Shown: positions 13,989-23,644 of the stretch, in pieces | How positions within the stretch are numbered: position 1 is the stretch's first letter | How the letters are laid out: the number at the start of each line of letters is the position of its first letter | DNA from: Aristolochia californica | Lineage: Eukaryota > Streptophyta > Magnoliopsida > Piperales > Aristolochiaceae | Length of the DNA stretch: 64,000 nucleotides | NCBI GenBank assembly: GCA_029961685.1 | Contig: JARWKL010000002.1 | Location: forward strand, 18,320,908-18,384,907 | Direction: 5' to 3' | Notes under the pieces: generated by a model | Told to the model about the DNA's origin: nothing | The model's database searches: none | The model's input: the letters and a program-made list of their open reading frames with translations, nothing else | Made by a program: the position numbers and the translations under genes

Positions 13989-16694
13989 TTTTTTCCGATG
14001 ATTGGAAAACCTAATATATTACAAACTAAAAGAGTTTACAATCCAAAAAATCATAGATACTTTTTGGAATTATCTCTCTCAGCATTTGTGCATTTCCATT
14101 ATGGATGTTCAATTTTTTTTCAAATGCAAAAATGAGTTTTCCCATTCCCATTTTTCTCATAAACAAAAAGATAAGGCAAATAGATGAAAACATTTAAAAC
14201 CATAATAAATGTAAGTGAAGAAAGTTATTTGACGCACTAAAAATGAACACCAAGTTTTGTTATCCATGTTTGGGAAATTCTACTATTACAACCACTAATA
14301 GCTTGGTGGAATTTTATAAGAAAGAGATTTCTAATTGATCCTAACGTGTTTTAAATATGGATATGAATGCCTGAAACATGTTGCAGACGCAAATGACCTA
14401 ATGATACAAAAATGTCAAAGAGTAGAAAAAAATTAAATTCTCAAGTTAACGTGCAATGGGATATTTACCAGAGCCAAACAACCCACTTTTTGCCTATTCA
14501 CAAAAAGCGGACCTAACAATCATAGATCATCGTAAATGTTTTGATCGATTAAACTATGTAATGGCTATAATTTTTGTTAGAAATGACTTATGGTTTGGGA
14601 AACAACACTCAATTAAAAATGCATCCCCCCCCTTTTCTGATGATTGCAAGACCTAATATATAAAAAACTAAAAGTGTTTACAATCCTTAAAAACAACAGA
14701 TACTTTTTGGAATTATTTCTCTCAGCACTTGTGCATTTCCATTTTGGATGCTCAATTTTTTTCAAATCCAAACATGACTTTCCACTATCCCATTTTTCTC
14801 ATAAACAAAAAGATAAACCAAATAGATCACAAAAAAATGAAAATTTTAGAATTTATGTTTGCAAAAAATTAAAAAATATAATAAATGTAAGTGCAGAAAA
14901 TTATTTCACGGACAAAAAATGAACTCCAAAGTTTTATTATCCATGTTTGGGAAATTCCACTATTTGAACCCCTAATAGCTTGGTGGAATTTTATAAGAAA
15001 GAGATTTCTAAAATATCCTAACATGTTTTAAATATGGATATGCGTGCCTAAAACATGTTGAATATGCAACTGACTTAGTGATCCAAATATTTCCAGGAGA
15101 AGAAAAAATTAAATTCTCAAGTTAACATCCAGTAGGATATTTAACAGAGGCAAACAACCCAGTTTTTGCCTATTAATAAAAAGCGGACCTAACAATCATA
15201 GATCATCGTAAATATTTTGATCGATCAATGATGTGTAACGGCTATAATATTTTTTAGAAATGACTTATGATTTGGGAGTCAACACTCAGTTGAAAATGCA
15301 TCGCCCCCCCTTTTCCGATGATAGCAAAACCTAATATATAAAAAAATAAAAGAGTTTACAATCCTTAAAAATCATAGATACTTTTTGGAAATATCTTTCT
15401 CCACATTTGTGCATTTACATTTTGGATGTTCAATATTTTTTGAAATCCAAAAATGAGTTTTCACCATCCCATTTTTCTCATAAACAAAAAGATAAGGCAA
15501 ATAGATCACAACAAAATAAAAATTTTAGAATTTATGTATGAAAAAAATTGAAAACTATAATAAATGTAAGTGCAAAAAAATATTTTACGCACTAAAAATG
15601 AACACGAAATTTTTGTTATCCATGTTTAGGAAATTCCACTATTTCAACCCCGAATAGATTGGTGGAATTTTATAAGCAAGAGATTTCTAATTGATCCTTA
15701 CATGTTTTAAATATGGATATGCATGCCTGAAACATGGTGAAGATGCAAATGACCTATTGATCCAAAAATTTCAAAGAGTAGAAAAAATTAAATTCTCAAG
15801 TTAACGTTCGTTGGGATATTTACCATAGCCAAACAACCTAGTTTTTATCTATTTACAACAAACGGACCTTACAATCATAGACCTTCATAAATGTTTTGAT
15901 CAATTAGTGATGTGTAATGGCTATAATTTTTGTTAGAAATAACTTATGGTTTGGGAGTCAACACTGAGTTAAAAATGCCTCGCCCCCCTTTCCGATGATT
16001 ACAAAACCTAATATATAAAAAACTAAAAAGAGTTTAAAATCCTTAAAAATCGCATATACTTTTTGGAATTATCTCTCTCAGCATTTTTGCATTTCGATTT
16101 TGGATGTTCAATATTTTTTACAATCCTAACTTGTGTTTTCACTCTCCCATTTTTCTCGTAAACAAAAAGATAAGGCAAATAGAACACAACAAAATGTAAA
16201 TTTTAGAGTTAATGTATTCAAAAAATCTAAAACTATAACAAATGAAAGTGAAGAAAATTATATCACTCACTAAAAATAAACACCAAAGTTTTGTTATCCA
16301 TGTTTGTGAAATTCCACTAGTACAACCCCTAGTAGCTTGGTGGAATTTTATAATAAAGAGATTTCTAATTGATCCTAACATGTTTTAAATATGGATATGC
16401 ATGCCTAAAATATGTTGAAGATGCAAATGACCTAATGATCCAAAAATTTCAAAGAGTAGAAATAATTAAATTTTCAAGTTAATGCACGGTGGGATATTTA
16501 CTTGAGCCAAACAACCCACTTTTTGCCTATACAAGAGAAGCAGACCTAACAAACATAGATCATCGTAAATTTTTTGATTGATTAATTATGTATAACGGCT
16601 ATAATTTTTGTTAGAAATGACTTATGGTTTGGGAGTCAACACTCAGTTAAAACTTCCTCGCCCCCCTTGTTCCGAAGATTGCAAAACCTAATAT

Positions 16695-16777
16695 ATAAAA
16701 AACTAAAAGAGTTTACAATCCTAAAAAATCACATAAATTAAAAACTAAAAAAGTTTAAAATCCTTAAAAATCACATA
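16695..16777 (+). repeat. Local ~42-bp tandem duplication inside a monomer
   Basis: The run AAAACTAAAAGAGTTTACAA to AATCACATA is repeated at once as AAAACTAAAAAAGTTTAAAA to AATCACATATAC. The anchor spacing is 721 bp (16,102 to 16,823). The next spacing, 651 bp, contains a ~27-bp loss near 16,920. Confidence 0.75.
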
Positions 16778-18145
16778 TACTTTTTGGAATTATCTCTATA
16801 AGCATTTGTCCATTTCCATTTTTGATGTTCAATTTTTTTTCAAATCCAAACAAGAGTTTTCACTATCCCATTTTTCTCGTAAACAAAAAGATAAGGGCAA
16901 TAGATCACAATAAAATGAAAATTGAAAACAATAATAAATTTATGTGAAGAAAATTATTTCACGCACTAAAAATGTACACCAAAGTTTTGTTATCCATGTT
17001 TGGGAAATTCCATTATTACAACCTCTAATAGCTTGGTGGAATTTTATTAGAAAAAGATTTCTAATTGATCCTAACATGTTTTAAATATGGATATGCATGC
17101 CTTAAACATGTTGAAGATGAAAAGGACCTAATGATCCAAAAATTTCAAGGAGTATAAAAAATTAAATTCTCAAGTTAACGTGCGATGGAATATACTAGAG
17201 CCAAACAACCCACTTTTTGCCTATTCACAAAAAGCGGACCTAACAATCATAGATCACCGTAAATGCTTTGATCAATTAAATTGTGTAACGGCTATAATTT
17301 TTGTTAGAAATGACTTATGGTTTGGGAGACAACACTCAATTAAAAATGCCTTGCCCCCCCTTTTCCGATGATTGCTAAACCTAATATATAAAAAACTAAA
17401 AGAGTTTACAATCCTTAAAAATCACTGATACATTTTGGAATTATCTCTCTCAGCATTTGTGTATTTCCATTTTGGATGTTCAATTTTTTTTTTACAATCC
17501 AAACTTGACTTTTCACTCTCCTATTTTTCTCGTAAACAAAAAGATAAGGCAAATAGATCACAAAAAATGTAAATTTTAGAGTTTATGTATGCAAAAAATT
17601 GAAAACTATAATAAATGTTAGTGAAGCAAATTATTTCACGCACTAAAAATGAACACCAAAGTTTTGTTATCCACGTTTGTGAAATTCCACTAGTACAACC
17701 CCTACTAGCTAGGTGGAATTTTATAAGAAAGAGATTAATTATTGATCCTAACATGTTATAAATATGGATATGCATGCCTGAAACATGTTGAAGATGCAAA
17801 AGACCTAATGATCCAAAAATTTCAAGGTGAAGAAGAAATTAAATTCTTAACGTGCAATGGGATATTTACCAGAGCCAAACAACCCACTTTTTGCCTATTC
17901 ACAAAAAGCAGACCTAACAATCATAGATCATCAAAAACATTTTGATCGGTTAAATTGGGTAACAACTATAATTTTTGTTAGAAATGACTTATGGTTTGGG
18001 AGAAACACTCAGTTAAAAATGCCTCGCCTCCCATTTCCAATGATTGCAAAACCTAATATATAAAAAACTGAAAGAGTTTGCAATCTTTAAAAATCACAGA
18101 TAATTTTTTGTATTATCTCTCTCAGCATTTGTGTAATTCCATTTT

Positions 18146-18825
18146 GGATGTTCAATTTTTTTTAAAATCCAAACTTGAGTTTTCACCGTCCCATTTTTCT
18201 TGTAAACAAAAAGATAAGGCAAATAGATCACAAAAAAAGGAAAATTTTAAACTTTATGTTTTTAAAAAATTGAAAACTATAATAAATGTAAGTGAAGAAA
18301 ATTATTTCACGCACTAAAAATGAACACCAAAGTATTGGTATCCATGTTTGGGAAAAGCCACTAGTACAACCCCTTATATCTTGGTGGAATTTCTAATTGA
18401 TCCTAACATGTTTTAAATATGGACCTGCATGCCTGAAACATATTGAAGATGCAAATGACCTAATGGTCCAAAAATTTCAAAGAGTAGAAAAAATTAAATT
18501 CTCAAGTTAACTAGCGGTGGGATATTTACAAGAGCCAAACAACACAATTTTTGCCTATATACAAAAACTGGACCTAACAAACATAGATCATCGTAAATGT
18601 TTTGATCGATTAATAACGTGTAACAGCTATAATTTTTGTTAGAAATGACTTATGGTTTGGGAGTCAACACTCAGTAAAAAAAGCTACGCCCCCCCACCGC
18701 CCCCCCCCCCCGTTTTCCGATGATTGCAAAACCTAATATATAAAAAACTAAAAGAGTTTACAATCCTTAAAAATCACAGATAATTTTTGGAATTATCTCT
18801 CTCAGCATTTGTGCATTTCCATTTT
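18146..18825 (+). repeat. Representative satellite monomer (forward orientation)
   Basis: A 680-bp unit taken from anchor to anchor, given as a reference copy. In order it holds the GGATGTTCAATT anchor, a T-run followed by AAATCCAAACTTGAG, AAAAAGATAAGGCAAATAGATC, a TGTAAGTGAAGAAAATTATTTCACGC block, AATGAACACCAAAGT, the inverted-repeat hairpin region, ATGTTTTAAATATGGACCTGCATGCC, GATCC/GGTCC-type sequence, AATTAAATTCTCAAGTTAAC, GTGGGATATTTAC, ACCTAACAAACATAGATCATCG, TGTAACAGCTATAATTTTTG, TTATGGTTTGGGAGTCAACAC and the C-tract (12 Cs here, 18,700-18,711). No Pol III promoter boxes, terminal inverted repeats or LTR-like ends are visible, so nothing suggests that the monomer is itself a mobile element. 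Confidence 0.85.
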
Positions 18826-19389
18826 GGATGTTCAATTTTTTTTCTAATCCAAACATGAGTTTTCACTATCCCATTTTTCTCGTAAACAAAAAGATAAGTC
18901 AAATAGATAACAACAAAATGAAAATTTTAGAATTTTGTATGCAAAAAATTGAAATCTATAACAAATGTCAGTGCAAAAAATTATTTCACTCACTAAAAAT
19001 GAACACCAAAGTTTTGTTATCCATGTTTGGGAAATTCCACTATTACAACCCCTAATTGCTTGGTGGAATTTTATAAGAAAGATATTTCTAATTGATCGTA
19101 ACTTATTTTAAATATGGATATGCATGCCAGAAACATGGTGAAGATGCAAATGACCTAATGATCCAAAAATTTCAAGGAGTTGAAAAAATTAAATTCTCAA
19201 GGTATCGTGCGGTGGGATATTTACCAGAGCCAAACAACCTAGTTTTTGCCTATTTACAAAAAGCGGACCTAACAATCATAGATCATCGTAAATGTTTTGA
19301 TCGATAAATGATGTGTAACGGCAATAATTTTTGTTAGAAATGACTTATGGTTTGGGAATCAACACTGAGTTAAAAATGCCTCACCCCCC

Positions 19390-19400
19390 CTTTTTCAAGA
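19390..19400. other. Left satellite/element junction
   Basis: CACCCCCCCTTTTTCAA is still satellite (compare CCCCCTTTTTCAATGATTG near 11,265). From GAATTTAAACACTGAGG onward it is protease-coding DNA. The break falls directly after the monomer's C-tract, with a few bases of possible microhomology (CTTTTTCAAG). Confidence 0.8.
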
Positions 19401-19560
19401 ATTTAAACACTGAGGTACCTGCAGGAAGAGATATATTTTCTCCTGAGCTGATAGTTACGTGAAGGGGTACTTCAAGTGGTTTCCATAGATTTGTGGGAAG
19501 TAGATTTTGTCTGGCTAGACAATATGAACTTCCTGTATCTATGAGAGCGTGTATATGGAA
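19399..19560 (-). pseudogene. Retropepsin (aspartic protease) N-terminal fragment
   Basis: The minus strand encodes HALIDTGSSYCLARQNLLP, with the catalytic DTGSS at 19,525-19,539, followed by a ~40-residue stretch typical of the first half of a retropepsin (PLHVTISSG, ISLPAGTS). The frame is open up to the satellite edge. The flap end and the whole C-terminal half are missing because the element is truncated at about 19,399. In an intact element this protease would process the polyprotein ahead of RT. Confidence 0.85.
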
Positions 19561-19782
19561 TTCTATAATCCGGGTAGCTTAAGCATGACCATGATATAAG
19601 AATTTCTAGAAGCTACATGCTCTGTGTTTATGCGGATACTCATTCAGAGAAGGTGCCTAAAGAGTCTAACAGGTTCTCTGAGTTTTTCGAGGAGGAAGAC
19701 TCAGTTTCTAGATGATTTCCAATCCATTTTCTTCAGCTAGTAGCATATAAGCACTGTACTTCCGTTGTTGTTTATCATTTGG

Positions 19783-19830
19783 ACAATCTTTTACAAAATG
19801 TCCTTCTTTCTGGCATATCCAGTATTTGCA
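19783..19830 (-). other. CCHC zinc knuckle of the coat/gag region, first Cys of Cx2C lost
   Basis: The minus strand encodes CKYWICQKEGHFVKDCP. The right half C-x4-H-x4-C is perfect. The first metal-binding Cys of the usual Cx2C is replaced by Tyr (YWIC), while the extra upstream Cys seen in caulimovirid CxCWxC knuckles is kept. The knuckle binds nucleic acid during packaging in living relatives. Here it is damaged as well as frame-separated from the upstream basic region. Confidence 0.8.
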
Positions 19831-20129
19831 TTCTCTTGGAGGTTTCCCCTTTGGGCAATATGCATTTGACCCTTTACTGATGTGGTAGGGCCAGAATTTG
19901 TTCTTTTTCTAAAGTTTCTCTTCTTAGGAGTATACCTAATAGTAGAACTTTTTTGTATCCTAAATTTTTTCTGTTGAAATTTCTTAGGATATTTTCTTTG
20001 CTTATGGGAGATGGTTTTACAACCATAAGATCCTACATTTTTGTTCTGATTTGAACAACATAATGTTTGTTTGTGTGCCTTACTACTTTTCTTTTGTAGT
20101 TTTTGGCTTTCACAGAGATTTGCCAACAT

Positions 20130-20530
20130 GTCTTGTACAAATCTGTGTCATCTTCCTAACGTGTCAAAGTTTAGGAAATTATCCATGGTTAAAGTACCAT
20201 ATTCTTTATTATTTTGCCAATATTTCATAATGTAGTCTTTTTCAGCTACATGTGCAAAAGGTTTTGTTAATTTTGCATAAAAGATAGACAGATAAGTTTT
20301 ATGATCTTCTTTTTGCGGTTTATAGAAGTGACTTGCAAATTCGCAATAATACTTCGCATAAAGATAAATGTTACAAATTTGTAACTTGTTTAGTTTCTAA
20401 AGAGTTTCCAAACATTTTCTTTGTTTGGTACTCTTATTGTAAGCTTCTAGGGTTGGATGTATTCCTAGAAATTCTTTTGATATCTTAGCCACCAATCCTT
20501 TCAAGATATTGGCTATAGATATTGAGTATT
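20130..20530 (-). other. Heavily decayed coat-region interval
   Basis: No open stretch of useful length. Short pieces in shifted frames (for example YLYAKYYCEFASHF and DHKTYLSIFYAKL near 20,260-20,370) read as continuous coat/gag-like protein sequence. The interval therefore carries the coding remnant rather than a spacer. Confidence 0.5.
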
Positions 20531-21557
20531 AGCTCATTTTTGGTCTTCGGGAAGGTTGTCCCACCAATGAACTACATTACCCTGTAAAGCATGGGTAAAG
20601 AAATTAAATGCTAAATCTTTGTCCCAAGATTCATGCATATTTGCAGCATTGCTCATGCTTCTTTCCCATTCTTTAAGGACATTTTCTCCATCCTTGGGAC
20701 AATCCAAGTTGAGATAAAATCCAAAAGGGTTTATGTTATCTATGGATGTGTGTCCCTTAGTAGCATTTGACAGATCGACATTTGTGTATTTTGTCGAATA
20801 CCATTGTCCTCCCAAAGATATTTTGGAGTGGGAGACCTTTCTCGTTCTTGCGGGTGAACCACAGTACGGTTTTGGAAGTTATCTTGAAAGCTATCTTTCA
20901 TAAGGGTGTCTCGTACCATTGATGTTTCTACTTCATGTTGTTGACTACAGCGAAGCATTCGAAATATTTTACCAAGATCATCTGCCTTTTTGTCTTTAGC
21001 AAAGTAGTCTGTTTTCTTGGTATTTTCTTTTACAACTTCATCAGATTCCAAGGCCTTTGGTTCACTGTCTTGTTGTTCTTTTTGTTTACTAGAGGAAGGT
21101 TTTTCCTTTTGAACATAATAAATTGGTTGGTGACCGAAAGTATTATATTCTGCATAAACTTCATCATTGGTAGAGGATGATGCTTTAGAAGCGATCCTAA
21201 AAGCAGGTGGTGTTATATCCTTTTTTCTAGGTGTTACACAAGGTGTTGCAAAGTACACTAGGTTTTTTAAGCCATCCGGTAATGTCATGAGGGCCTAATG
21301 GTAATGGAGTTTCCATATCCATTAAATAGAAAAACTCATCCATTTTTACAAAGCTAAGAGGTTTAGCTTTTGTTTAATTCTTTCGATCTTGCATCGTAGT
21401 CTATGGATGTGATTCATATATCTTTCCCAACGAAAATAGTACATTTCCATGGAATAGATTGTTGCATCTTCGGGTTGAAGCATGTTTCTTAGTGAAAGAG
21501 TAAAGGCAAGGCCATCTCTTTTTCTTTGTAAATGATCTAAATTTTTTTTCCTATAGA

Positions 21558-21866
21558 TCATCTATTTCGGGATGCTGTCCTTGCTTGTTCAGCATCTTCC
21601 TTTGTCCTGAATTTTCTGTGAGAATTTCTGGGAAATCCAATGACTTGTGCTTGGGCTTCTTCCCAGCTGTCATCTATTCATGTTTCTCTTCTGATGAAGA
21701 TAACATACTAGTACTTTGTTTTTTCTGGTTTTCCACATATACTTGTAGAGGTTTCTCCTGTTGAAGCGGTGTCTGCAGGTTGAGATACGGTTTCTTCTTG
21801 GGCCATTCTGTAGATTTCTCTTTGTAGAATGATGACCAAATCTTCTAAAAATTGCTTAGATAGCAT
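21558..21866 (-). pseudogene. ORF2: small ORF with Cauli_VI/RNase H1 N-terminal-like domain
   Basis: An ATG at 21,866 opens 11 nt before ORF1 closes (ATGCTATCTAA). The product begins MLSKQFLEDLVIILQREI, then has an acidic Ser/Thr-rich linker. The domain follows at 21,582-21,719, with YVIFI, then DSWEEAQAQVIGFP, KFRTKEDAEQA. This W-E-QV-GF-KxF-EA pattern is that of the Cauli_VI domain (RNase H1 N-terminal type), known from the caulimovirus inclusion-body/transactivator protein and from RNase H1. Stops at 21,708-21,710 (TAG) and 21,678-21,680 (TGA) lie at the start of the domain. The frame closes at TGA 21,558-21,560. Domain placement ahead of the coat region, rather than in a 3' ORF, differs from caulimoviruses. 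Confidence 0.65.
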
Positions 21867-22173
21867 ATTCTTGAAGTTCAATCCTGATTTGATGTTTCAG
21901 GTCTTTGATAACTCGTTTTAATCCTTCTGGACCGAGTCCTAAGAATCATCCATCTCGGATTATCCTTTTTCCTGCGTTGTTGTATGCTACAACTAAAGGA
22001 TTTGCTTATAACTCTTTGAATTTGGGTTGAACTCGTAAGAGCCGATCTTTTAATTGTCGAATCCAGACATTTTGGAATTTGATTTGATTATCATACTTTC
22101 TGGTCATGATATATTCTCGCAGTCGTGAATAGTTTATAAGTCTTATCGATGGATTAGACCTACTTTGTTCCAT
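21856..22173 (-). pseudogene. ORF1: first ORF after the PBS, 105 codons, two stops
   Basis: An ATG at 22,173 opens a frame (MEQSRSNPSIRLINYS...) that ends at TAA 21,856-21,858. Two internal stops break it: TAA at 22,006-22,008 and TGA at 21,946-21,948. The frame is otherwise maintained with no shift. It is rich in R, K and Q, with a central segment around GKRII and GLGPEGLKRVIKDL, and looks helical. Small basic proteins of this size precede the polyprotein in several caulimovirid genera, but I cannot assign it to a named family. Its stop codon lies inside the start of the next ORF. Confidence 0.6.
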
Positions 22174-22364
22174 ATTGGAAGTTTTGGGTTGTTGTACATT
22201 TGTTCCTTACAAATTTTACATGGGATGTGACCGGTGTGGGTCGTAATTGTTTGGGAGTATGTATACCTAAATAGAAAGATTCAAAGTTAAGATTTGAATT
22301 CTTTGACTCATACTTATGCCTGGAAACTGATTCCATGGCTCTGCAAGGACCAAGTCTAATACTT

Positions 22365-22378
22365 GGCTCCTATACCAA
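22365..22378 (-). promoter_or_regulatory. PBS-like motif 3 (degenerate)
   Basis: The minus strand reads TTGGTATAGGAGCC. It keeps TGGTAT and GAGCC around a changed centre. It is the copy nearest the coding region, at the end of the duplicated segment. Confidence 0.5.
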
Positions 22379-22549
22379 TTTTAAGAGGACGAAGCTCTAA
22401 CAGCCTAAACATAGCGGAACACAGGGTGAACAGATATCAAAAGCCCTAATTGTTTTGATACCAATTTAAATAGGACGAAGCTTTTAAACAACCTAAACAC
22501 AACGGAACACAGGGTGAACAAATATCAAAAGCACTAATTGCTCTGATAT
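22375..22549 (-). repeat. 86-88 bp tandem duplication that multiplies the PBS
   Basis: On the + strand, CCAATTTTAAGAGGACGAAG to TGTTTTGATA (about 22,375-22,460) is followed by CCAATTTAAATAGGACGAAG to GCTCTGATAT (about 22,461-22,549). Each copy contains GGAACACAGGGTGAACA and ATATCAAAAGC. The copies end at PBS-like strings, giving three in a row: 22,365-22,378, 22,451-22,464 and 22,540-22,551. Confidence 0.85.
22451..22464 (-). promoter_or_regulatory. PBS-like motif 2 (degenerate)
   Basis: The minus strand reads TTGGTATCAAAACA. It keeps TGGTATCA of the Met-tRNA primer match but loses GAGC. It arose with the tandem duplication. Confidence 0.5.
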
Positions 22550-22551
22550 CA
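22540..22551 (-). promoter_or_regulatory. Primer-binding-site-like motif 1 (initiator Met tRNA)
   Basis: The minus strand reads TGATATCAGAGC, one mismatch from TGGTATCAGAGC, which pairs with the 3' end of plant initiator Met tRNA. Caulimovirids and many plant LTR elements use this primer. It sits between the leader and the first downstream ORF, the correct place and strand. Confidence 0.75.
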
Positions 22552-23450
22552 CCTCAACTACACACTGACTACGGTCAGCGAAAAACAAGATGGGGGCAGA
22601 GGAAAACAACTATGACTCACACAATACTATTCCTATAGTCGCTCTTCATACATCTTATCATTTCACCATCATATTACTCCTGCTTCCTACCACATGTCAC
22701 TGTTATTTACTCATTTGTGTCTTTTTTAATAGCTATCTAATAGGCCCAACATGACTTCTGCTGCTACTCAGAACTTCTTCGAGGTTTGACCCTATTCCTG
22801 CCAGCTTACCACCACGTGGGCAGTCCATCATTGCGGTCCTCACGGTTTCCAGAGGGCCCCAAGCCGTGCAAGTTAACCGTTGCGGCTCCATGGTTGCTTC
22901 AACAGGATAGAGCACAACTCCGTTTCGTTTTCTACCTTGGAGCGTAGCCGAATAATTCCAATTGTCTAGCTTATGTCCTATTTGCCACTATTTTGATACT
23001 ATTTCTTTTTACGAGTGAACAATAAACATGAATAGGAACATGAATAGTAACTATGAACAGTAAAAATCAATAGTACTTTTGAATAGTAACTTTGGAATAG
23101 TAAAAACAAACACTGTGGAGATCATATATATTGATGTGGAACATGAACATGAATAGTAATAACAAATACTGTACGATCACAATATTACAAACATGCAGAA
23201 ATATAAAAACATTGTTTCAAACAAAATAAAACAACTAAATACATATCCTTAAAAAAAGGAAAATAAAAGCTACTTATCTACATAACTCCCGAAGTTACCG
23301 ACCGTGCTACCCGTCGGTTCCCTCTTTTCTACTCAGCCATTACGGTTGTTAAGCACATACCGTGCTTTAAAGGAACTTGTAGGAGGATGCTCGCCGAAAA
23401 TCACATTCTTCTTCTTCTTCGAATGAAAGAGTCTTTTTTCTTCTCCGTTT
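22552..23450 (-). other. Long non-coding leader of the element
   Basis: Between the presumed start site and the PBS motifs there is no convincing coding region. It holds a cluster of GAATAGTAA/GAACAGTAA-like repeats (about 23,027-23,161), a second TATA-like string (CAATATATATGATC, minus, near 23,120), and a GC-richer island at 22,745-22,945. That island contains a 52-codon small ORF starting at 22,891 and ending at 22,733. Pararetroviral leaders commonly carry several short ORFs and fold strongly. Folding was not computed here. Confidence 0.5.
23027..23161 (-). repeat. Cluster of GAATAGTAA-like short repeats in leader
   Basis: On the + strand, GAATAGGAA, GAATAGTAA, GAACAGTAA, CAATAGTA, GAATAGTAA, GAATAGTAA and GAATAGTAA occur within 135 bp, several preceded by CAT. 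Spacing is irregular at about 10-20 bp. The region is AT-rich, and the function is unknown. Confidence 0.6.
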
Positions 23451-23480
23451 TTCGAATGTCTCAACCTCTGAAGGAGCCTC

Positions 23481-23490
23481 AAATTTATAG
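23481..23490 (-). promoter_or_regulatory. Putative TATA box of the element
   Basis: The minus strand reads CTATAAATTTGAGG. It lies downstream of the tandem repeats and TGACG motifs and about 930 bp before the first PBS-like motif, leaving room for a long leader typical of pararetroviruses. A start site near 23,450 is expected from spacing alone. I found no AATAAA on the minus strand just downstream. Confidence 0.45.
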
Positions 23491-23644
23491 GTGAAGAATT
23501 TTCTTTTCTTCCTTGTTTACCCTTAAACGAAGGTTGTGTATTTAAAGACAAAGAGTATTTTTTTTCTTTTTGGCTCTCCATTTTTGCCCTTGCATTATTA
23601 CCTTTCGGCACAGAAAATAGGGGTAGAAATGACTTTTCTTCGAG

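Larger units (their letters stand above)
1..19398 (+). repeat. Left satellite array, ~677-bp monomer, + orientation, ~28 copies
   Basis: Seen directly: the motif TTTTGGATGTTCAATT and its flanks recur at about 209, 886, 1940, 2627, 3307, 3974, 4651, 5326, 6001, 6681, 7287, 7963, 8628, 9305, 10030, 10707, 11380, 12058, 12742, 13392, 14103, 14746, 15424, 16102, 16823, 17474, 18146 and 18826. Most spacings are 665-685 bp, with a mode near 677. Monomer order, forward: a C-tract, CCTAATATATAAAAAACTAA, the anchor, GTTTACGAG-type sequence (as its complement), a TTCCAC...GTGGAA inverted repeat, ATATGCATGCCTGAAACATG, GTGGGATATTTACCAGAGCC, then GTGTAACGGCTATAATTTTTG. Copies differ by scattered substitutions and small indels, so the array is old rather than freshly amplified. 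No gene lies in it. The array ends just after a C-tract at the boundary with the inserted retroelement. Family unknown to me; it behaves as a plant heterochromatic satellite. Confidence 0.96.
19399..21561 (-). pseudogene. Gag/coat-protease polyprotein remnant, cut at the satellite junction
   Basis: Begins at an ATG (21,561) that overlaps ORF2's stop as ATGA. The first 71 codons (KKNLDHLQRKRDGLAFTL... then W/Y/R/K-rich helical sequence) end at a stop at 21,346. After frame changes near 21,350 and 21,290, a 182-codon stretch from 21,288 is open, with a Ser/Lys/Glu-rich linker (EKPSSSKQKEQQDSEPKA). Near 20,820 the coat-like sequence moves to another frame (NPFGFYLNLDC, ESWDKDLAFNFF, NVVHWWDNL) and stops at 20,534. 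The span 20,530-20,130 is heavily decayed. A Lys/Arg-rich region (20,129-19,870) leads into the zinc knuckle, and a retropepsin start abuts the satellite. The order gag/coat, knuckle, protease is standard for caulimovirids and Ty3-type elements. Nothing of RT or RNase H remains. Confidence 0.72.

Noticed and set aside
1..19398. Many 60-100 codon open frames on both strands of the left array
   Set aside because: They repeat at the monomer period, are interrupted differently in each copy and resemble no known protein. Treated as by-products of the satellite, apart from a note on two recurrent frames.
20935..21180. 81-codon hydrophobic frame on the + strand
   Set aside because: Antisense of the Ser/Lys/Glu-rich coat-region linker. 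The hydrophobic look comes from complementing Lys- and Glu-rich codons.
22540..22551. tRNA-like sequence
   Set aside because: Only the 12-base primer match is present, with no tRNA body, so it is a primer-binding site and not a tRNA gene.
22733..22915. GC-rich ~60-codon frame in the leader
   Set aside because: An ATG is present only at 22,891, giving 52 codons with no recognisable motif. Kept only as a possible leader small ORF.
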